From the NCBI GenBank assembly GCA_949751835.1, contig CATKHK010000054.1, positions 186,001 to 250,000 of the forward strand: DNA of 64,000 nt, read 5' to 3'. The stretch comes from Blepharisma japonicum. Taxonomy: Eukaryota; Ciliophora; Heterotrichea; Heterotrichida; Blepharismidae. A program made the position numbers and the translations under genes. The notes beneath the pieces are model-generated. The model saw nothing but the letters and a program-made list of their open reading frames with translations, did not search any database and was not told the DNA's origin. This document shows positions 58,744 to 64,000 of this stretch, one piece after another (within the stretch, counting starts at the first letter, position 1; each line of letters opens with the position of its first letter).

Positions 58744-58893
58744 TATATAAATTACACATAATGAAACAATTTTCTCAATATTATTTTTTGTTATAAGACT
58801 TATTAAATAATTCATGTATAATAATCAATATTATGACATTGTATAAAATTTTTAATTATTTAAACAAAATTTTCTTTATACAAATTCCATATT

Positions 58894-59496
58894 ATGAATT
58901 CTAATTTTGCTTCTGTTTCTGAAAGAGAAGAAAGACTGAGAGAACGACTAAGAGAAGAAGAAAGCAAAAAAAATATAAATGATTCAAAATTCAGAGCCGT
59001 CGCACAACACATGGATTATGAAGGATTCAGACAAATGGTTTTAGGAGCCAACTTGAAGCCAATTAAATCAGGCGAAATTTTTAGCATGACAGGGCAAAAC
59101 CGAACGAGATTCAACAATCTAGGAACTACTGATAATAAAGAAGAGCGAAAAGAAGGAAAAATCAGCTTTATTAACAGATGAAGAAGATGTAGGCAAGATA
59201 CTGAAAAATGGCAATTAATTCAAGAAATCAATAAAGAAGAGCTCCTAGAAGAAATGAATAAATTTGTAGATTTTGAAGTATTTTCTGAAATTTTAAGAGT
59301 CCTCTATGAAGGAGTGGTCAGGCGAAGCTTAGAAATTTCTAATGAAAATGCTGAAGAAATCATAAGGGTGATAATCCAAATAAAAGGCTTCGAAAACGCA
59401 AAAAAGATCATGACAAAGAGCGAAAAAGCAAAAATCAGTGAAATGTTGGAATTTTTGAATTTAAATGAGATTAAAAGCTTATTTGGACTGCAATAG
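58894..59496 (+). CDS. CCDC103: CCDC103/DNAAF19-like dynein arm assembly/attachment factor
   Basis: With one TGA-Trp (59179-59181) this is 200 residues (human 242). The N-terminal half shows the typical block SKFRAVAQHMDYEGFRQMVL, then GANLKPI, which corresponds to the dynein attachment factor N-domain. The second half (about 95-190, FINRWRRCRQDTEKWQLIQE, later FEVFSEILRVLYE) is the helical RPAP3-C domain pattern. CCDC103 binds microtubules and is needed for outer and inner dynein arms on motile cilia; heavily ciliated cells such as heterotrichs would depend on it. The family call comes from this two-part layout and the K-F-R-A motif; no search was run. Confidence 0.82.
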
Positions 59497-59510
59497 TTAA
59501 CATCATTATA

Positions 59511-60002
59511 TTAAGGACTTCTCTCTGTGAAATAGTTTTCCACAAATGATTTAATTCTAATTTGTTTTCTTTGGACTCTTGCTTTGAGTCCTGATTTAAA
59601 TATACTAAAGCATCTTCCATCTACCAGATATAGATCTAAATAAAAACAATAGTTTGACCTGCCTGATTCTTTTAGCTTAACTTTTGTGATTTGCCCTATT
59701 TGAAAGTGGTGTGTTCTTCTGAAGCCAAGAAACCATATTTCAGTCATAAAAGAAGTCTCAGAAGTGTCACTTTTAAGAACTAATTTTTCTATTTTTGCTA
59801 TATACAAATAAAACATCGACTCCACAAAAAATCCGCCCATAATTATCAATTTCCATCATGCACTATATAAAGCCTACTTAGAGCCTGCAAAATAATAAAT
59901 CAAAAATATAATAGCACAAAAAAACATTATCCCTGATACAATTCACATAAAAAGTGGCTTTTCTTGAAGAACTAGTTCATCTGGATTTTCCTTATTTTCC
60001 AT
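59511..60002 (-). CDS. Small two-helix membrane protein with PH-like beta domain, one 15-nt intron
   Basis: After removal of the 15-nt intron (59863-59877) and with TGA-Trp codons the frame gives 158 residues. Two hydrophobic helices (about 19-40 and 50-65) are followed by a beta-rich region (about 65-150; FQIGQITKVKLKESGRSNYC, then FYLDLYLVDGRCFSIF), which resembles the small membrane-linked bPH fold. No family name is offered. It overlaps nothing but ends only 14 bp from CCDC103 (tail to tail). Confidence 0.72.
59863..59877 (-). other. 15-nt intron (small membrane protein gene)
   Basis: On the minus strand the intron is GTAGGCTTTATATAG, phase 2, the only one starting GTAG. A is at position 10. 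Removal joins the two membrane helices. Confidence 0.9.
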
Positions 60003-60101
60003 GATTTATTAAATATTCTTCTTAAATATAGCGAATTCTTTTTTTCTTCATCTCTTCTAATAACACTTTCTACGATGGCTAATATTTTAAATTAAATTTA
60101 A

Positions 60102-61181
60102 ATGAGCGAAGAAATAGAGAGCCACATCTTAAGAAAATACGAAATTCTTCAAAAGCTTGGCAAGGGTGCTTATGGTATCGTATGGAAAGCTATAGACAAG
60201 AAGACCCGTGAAGTTGTTGCCTTAAAAAAAGTTTTCGATGCTTTTCAAAATGCAACTGATGCTCAAAGGACATTCAGAGAAATAATGTTCTTACAAGAAC
60301 TCAATGGGCACGAAAATATTGTAAGGCTACTCAATGTGATTAGAGCTGAAAACGACCGCGACATATACTTAGTCTTTGATTTCATGGAAACTGATTTACA
60401 TGCAGTAATTAGGGCTAATATTTTGGAAGAAATTCATAAACAGTATATTTGTTACCAAATTTTAAAGGCACTGAAATATATGCACTCAGGACAGCTTTTG
60501 CATCGTGACTTGAAGCCGTCAAATATACTTTTGAATTCTGAATGCTTGGTGAAAGTCGCGGATTTTGGCTTAGCACGATCAGTTGCAGCTCAAGAAGAAG
60601 GCTCCAATCCAGTCCTAACTGATTATGTTGCAACCAGATGGTATAGAGCTCCAGAAATTCTTTTAGGGTCCACAAAGTACTCAAAAGCAGTCGATATGTG
60701 GAGTTTTGGCTGCATTGTAGGCGAAATGCTTGCAGGAAAGCCGATTTTCCCTGGTACATCTACACTTAACCAGCTTGATAGAATTCTCGAGCTTACAGGA
60801 AGACCTTCTCAAGAAGATATAGACTCAATCCAGAGCAATTTAGCAGCTACTATGCTTGAATCACTCCCTCCAACGCGAGCAAGGTCATACCACGATTTCT
60901 TTCCATCTGCTTCTGATGATGCATTAGACCTTATCAGGCGCACTTTACAATTTAACCCTCTAAAAAGGCTAACTGTAGAACAAGCCTTAAGACATCCTTA
61001 TGTGGCGCAGTTTCATAACTCTGATGACGAGCCTAGCTGTCCAAACACGATTAGAATTTCAATTGATGATAATAGAAAGCTGACTATAAGAGAGTATAGA
61101 GATAGAATTTATGCTGATATTTCAAGAAAGAAAAAAGAAATAAGGAGAAGGCATTTGATGGCAAGAGGGTATTATCATTAA
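60102..61181 (+). CDS. ERK7/MAPK15-type MAP kinase with TDY activation loop
   Basis: The 359-residue protein is nearly all kinase (about 12-305). It has GKGAYGIVWKAID, VALKKVF, HRDLKPSNIL, ADFGLA, and the activation loop LTDYVATRWYRAPEIL with T-D-Y at 173-175. CMGC arginine (RWYRAPE) is present. RSYHDFFPSASDDALDLI and the following L-x-F-N-P-x-K-R are like ERK7/MAPK15. Human MAPK15 has TEY and a long C-tail; this tail is short (about 50, ending in basic KKKEIRRR). ERK7 controls cilium formation and in some protists the basal body or apical complex. No TGA is used. Confidence 0.9.
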   Translation: MSEEIESHILRKYEILQKLGKGAYGIVWKAIDKKTREVVALKKVFDAFQNATDAQRTFREIMFLQELNGHENIVRLLNVIRAENDRDIYLVFDFMETDLHAVIRANILEEIHKQYICYQILKALKYMHSGQLLHRDLKPSNILLNSECLVKVADFGLARSVAAQEEGSNPVLTDYVATRWYRAPEILLGSTKYSKAVDMWSFGCIVGEMLAGKPIFPGTSTLNQLDRILELTGRPSQEDIDSIQSNLAATMLESLPPTRARSYHDFFPSASDDALDLIRRTLQFNPLKRLTVEQALRHPYVAQFHNSDDEPSCPNTIRISIDDNRKLTIREYRDRIYADISRKKKEIRRRHLMARGYYH

Positions 61182-61214
61182 ATAAAATGATTTCGTTTAA
61201 TTTAAATTATTATA

Positions 61215-61796
61215 ATGGATTTCGACCCCACTTCTCTATTAAAGCAAATGAGAAACAAAACACCAATCAGATCAGTCCCTGAGCTACCGCCAAGAAATAA
61301 CTTTGACGAGACTGACCTTTTGAATAAAATTTCAAAACTGGAGTCGCAAGTTTCAAATCTGGAAAATCAATTGAAAATTTCACAAGAAGCTGAACAAAAA
61401 GCAGTTAAGGAAAAATCTTTACTTAATGAGCAGGTAAATGATATTTAGTTTAAAGAATTCCAAATGAGAATGATGAATAATGAGAAAAAGATGAATGAAA
61501 GGATGGAAAAACTTGAAAACTTATTAGAGACAGAAAAAAACAAAAATAAAAGCAGGGAGAAAGAGGAAAATAAAGAAAATAGGTCAAAAACACCACCGTT
61601 GCCACCTAGGATTGAATTAAAAAAGCCTGCGTTTTCTTCAGCTGTAAGTACAAATTCTTCAAGATATGCAGCAAGCAAACAAAAAGGGTATTTGGATCTA
61701 ACACCTTTGATTGAGCTTTATAAAGTTATGCCGGATTTCCCCAGGCCAGTGCTTAAAGTTGACTTTTCACAACATAGAATTGAAGAAGAACAATAA
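61215..61796 (+). CDS. Coiled-coil protein with Pro-rich tail, one 15-nt intron
   Basis: The intron at 61434-61448 hides an in-frame TAG. Its removal gives 188 residues. From about 35 to 125 the sequence is continuous coiled coil (SKLESQVSNLENQLKISQEA, later KKMNERMEKLENLLETEKNK). A KTPPLPPR motif (near residue 130), a class of SH3-binding sequence, follows, and then a less ordered tail. It is 33 bp after the MAP kinase on the same strand. Function unknown. Confidence 0.8.
61434..61448 (+). other. 15-nt intron (coiled-coil gene)
   Basis: The intron is GTAAATGATATTTAG, phase 0. Removal keeps the coiled-coil heptads running (LNEQ then FKEFQMRM). A is at position 10. Confidence 0.93.
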
Positions 61797-61826
61797 TTTA
61801 AAAAATCATTCATTGTATCTTACATT

Positions 61827-63506
61827 CTAATTAATTAAGCTTTCAACCTGCATTTTCATGAAATTCTGAATTTCCATCAGCACATCTATGACCTTAATTT
61901 TATGTGACATCAATAGCTGCACATCCTGCTTAATGATCTGTATGCTTTCTCTTTTTTCTGCTAACGACTCTATTTGAAATTTAGCTAGTTCTCGCCTTTC
62001 TTCTTCAAAAGTTTCAGAAATTTTGGTGTTTTCCATATGCAGTTCATTTAGGTCTTCTTTGATTTCTTCTATAGTTTTCTCCAAATCTCCATAATCCCTT
62101 ACTTTTTGGTCAATAATTTTCTGGTTGTGATATTCTGACACATTTTGGTATATTTTTTGTAATTTTTCCAAATTCACTGACAATTGTTGGATTTTTGAGT
62201 CAAAATCAGGTAGACTGTGAGCTTTTTCATCATTTTCGTTAACAAGCCTGTACTTTTCGTTATCTAAATCAATGATTTTTTCATCTATTTCTGCTTGGAG
62301 TTTTTCAGTGCATTCTCTTATAGGCTCAAGGAAATTTTGAGGCTCAATTACTTCAGTTTCATTGTGGTTTCCTTGCAAATTTTCTGGCTTAAAAGTAATT
62401 CTGAGATCTAACCCATAGGAGTTTTTGGCTCCAGGCGGGATTATTTGGATTTCACTAGCACTATGTTGGTAGTTTTTTACAAGAATATAGCAGTTATTTA
62501 TTTGTTGTTGCAATTTCTGTTGCATTTCTCAGTGGATTTGATTTAATTGGTCACGTTCTTTTTTTACGTCTTTTATAGCTTGATCTACAAAAACTGCTTC
62601 TTGTTGGATTCTGTTTTTGTCTTCTAAGCTTAATTCTTGGGCATTGATTCTTAGCTTTAAAACCTCTAGGTCATTATTTTTGCTTTCTAAGGCTAGTCTT
62701 CAGGACTCGTTTTCGTCTTTTAAATAGTTTAGCTGTGATTCTAGCTGATCTTGAGTTTTTAAAATATTGTCCATGTTGCTTAAACTTTCTAGTTCTTGCT
62801 CAAGTAATTTTATTTGCTCATCTAATAGTTTTGGATTTCTTTCAGAAATTTTCAGCCCTTCTTTTTCTTGTCTTAATGTGACTATCAGCTCTTTCATCTT
62901 ATTTGTCTGCATTGACACCTCTTGGACTCTTTTTTCCAATTGAAATCTTAAATCAGAAAGTTCATCAGAATAATCTTGCCCAGTTAAAAACAATTCATAG
63001 CATCTCATTAAATGTTCAGCATAAAGTTCATTCTCGCTTTGTTCACGGTTATAAAAATCCTCTTCTTCATCATTTGATTTTTCTAAATACAAAACTAAAT
63101 CAAGAAGCCATGTTAAAGCTGCTAAAACGGCAGGCCAAGAATTAGGAGCCCCAACAGCTAATAAAGAATTTTTTCCTAAGGTAAAAGGATATCCTAAGCT
63201 TTTAAACAAGGCGGGAACTTCATCTTCAATTTTTTGTGTAAATTCATAAGATTCATCTATTTGTTTTACAAGAGCAAGCAAAATTGAAGAAAAATCTTTT
63301 GCGCTTGGGTTTTGAAGCTGTTTTGGGGTAATTACAAAATCTGATTTTTTTGACTGGAAATATTCAATAATGCGTCTAATACAAACGTTTTGAAAATCTT
63401 TATTCGCAACAGGACGTTGGTCTGAAACATGACGAGCTCCAAACATATTGCTAACTCTTGCGTTTATAGATTGACGAGCTCCTTTGCTTTTCCGCGCACT
63501 TTCCAT
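61827..63506 (-). CDS. NDC80: Kinetochore protein NDC80 (HEC1)
   Basis: From the ATG at 63504-63506, reading TGA as Trp (62700-62702 and near 62527), the frame gives 559 residues (human 642). An upstream in-frame extension lacks ATG. The N-terminal calponin-homology domain (about 35-155) is unmistakable: CIRRIIEYFQSK, KDFSSILLALVKQIDESYEF, then EDEVPALFKSLGYPFTLGK, SLLAVGAPNSWPAVLAALTW. The N-tail (1-30) is basic, Ser-rich as in Aurora-phosphorylated NDC80 tails. From about 190 to the end it is coiled coil. It forms the microtubule-binding end of the NDC80 complex. Aurora-type kinase at 41254 is a natural candidate regulator, though linkage is coincidental. Confidence 0.95.
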
Positions 63507-63712
63507 TTTAAGATATTCTTCCTTTATTTTTACACACTTTATCAATTACAAATAAAAGTAAATACTATTCAGCGTAGTTCTAAATATCTTAAATTCTAAT
63601 ATTTCACGATATCATATATTTCTATTAAATGTTCCTAGAAGATCTTATAAATTAGTGCAATTTTCATCAATCGTGGCGAAATTTTATAAATTTTCCTAAA
63701 TTTATTATAAAA

Positions 63713-64000
63713 ATGTCAAACACTCCACACAGTTCACCTTCACTATCCCAGACTTTGGATCTTGTCGAAGAAGAAAGAAGGCAGCTTGAAAGTCTTTGTG
63801 AAGAACTTGAAGCTGTTTATAGAGCTATGAATGAAGATCTTGACTCTCTATGGGAAAATACAAAGCCAAGACTAGAAGAAGCTTTTCGTATCACAGTAGA
63901 AGAGCACAATGAAAAATTAGATGAGCTACAAAGGGCAAGAGCTAAGCAAGAACAGCTTTGTAATGACTTAGCTTCTGCTCAAGATTTTGTAAACCAAATA
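63713..64000 (+). CDS. Start of a helical/coiled-coil protein, cut by window end
   Basis: The frame starts with ATG at 63713 and runs open to the last base (96 codons). It begins MSNTPHSSPSLSQTLDLVEE and continues as a Glu/Leu-rich helix (LCEELEAVYRAMNEDLDSLW). A Leu-Trp pattern recalls MAP65/PRC1 N-termini, but too little is visible to name it. It diverges from NDC80 across 206 bp. Confidence 0.75.
   Translation, partial: MSNTPHSSPSLSQTLDLVEEERRQLESLCEELEAVYRAMNEDLDSLWENTKPRLEEAFRITVEEHNEKLDELQRARAKQEQLCNDLASAQDFVNQI

Noticed and set aside
61215-61448. Short 77-residue gene ending at TAG 61446-61448
   Set aside because: The TAG is the end of a perfect 15-nt intron and the frame continues with the same coiled-coil pattern.
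63507-63545. N-terminal extension of NDC80
   Set aside because: It has no ATG; the first ATG at 63504-63506 gives the usual basic tail.

Overview
This window is nuclear DNA of a ciliate and fits the heterotrich genus Blepharisma best. Three independent signs agree. (1) TAA and TAG end every gene, but TGA occurs in frame in about 18 genes and must be read as tryptophan. One TGA falls on the invariant Trp of the BEACH motif (27803-27805) and another on the Trp of an ankyrin repeat. (2) Nine introns can be recognised. All are exactly 15 nt, start GT(A), end TAG and carry A at position 10; removing each one repairs a reading frame. Tiny introns of this kind are known from heterotrichs (Stentor, Blepharisma). 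(3) The DNA is AT-rich and gene-dense, with intergenic gaps often of only 14-200 bp. Stentor keeps the standard code and Condylostoma reassigns all stops, so UGA=Trp with UAA/UAG stops points to Blepharisma. The genus is an inference; I could not search for relatives.

Layout, 0-15.7 kb: a TROVE/vWA (Ro60/TEP1-type) protein, a large voltage-gated K+ channel with RCK-like tail, a Tim44/mL45-like mitochondrial protein, an SLC35F6-like transporter, a TPR protein, a DHHC palmitoyltransferase, a SUN-domain protein, an unrecognised repeat protein and a PX sorting nexin. 15.8-35.6 kb: a giant PAS/multi-membrane TmcB-type protein, a START protein, an ankyrin protein, methylmalonate-semialdehyde dehydrogenase, an FHA protein, a FAN-type BEACH-WD40 protein, a WD40 protein with an HMG-like tail, phosphoglycerate kinase, an MFS transporter, an F-box/coiled-coil protein and a small multi-pass membrane protein. 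35.6-52.3 kb (all minus strand): a second giant TmcB-type protein, an Aurora-like kinase, a hormone-sensitive-lipase-type hydrolase, a basic hypothetical protein and a 2215-residue ubiquitin protease. 52.3-64 kb: a U5 snRNA gene, a RING-H2 protein, a small acylated protein, tRNA-Arg(ACG), a membrane methyltransferase, a coiled-coil protein, CCDC103 (dynein-arm assembly), a small membrane protein, an ERK7-type MAP kinase, a coiled-coil protein, NDC80 and a gene cut by the window end.

The genes do not form an operon or a single pathway; this is ordinary eukaryotic housekeeping and cell-structure content. Recurrent themes are cilia and division (CCDC103, ERK7-type kinase, NDC80, Aurora-like kinase), membrane traffic and lipid handling (PX, START, FAN, DHHC), and large sensory or membrane proteins (K+ channel, two TmcB-type proteins). 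I saw no mobile element, viral fossil or CRISPR. The most rewarding observations are the 15-nt intron grammar, the U5 snRNA gene that belongs to the machinery removing such introns, and several unusual domain combinations.
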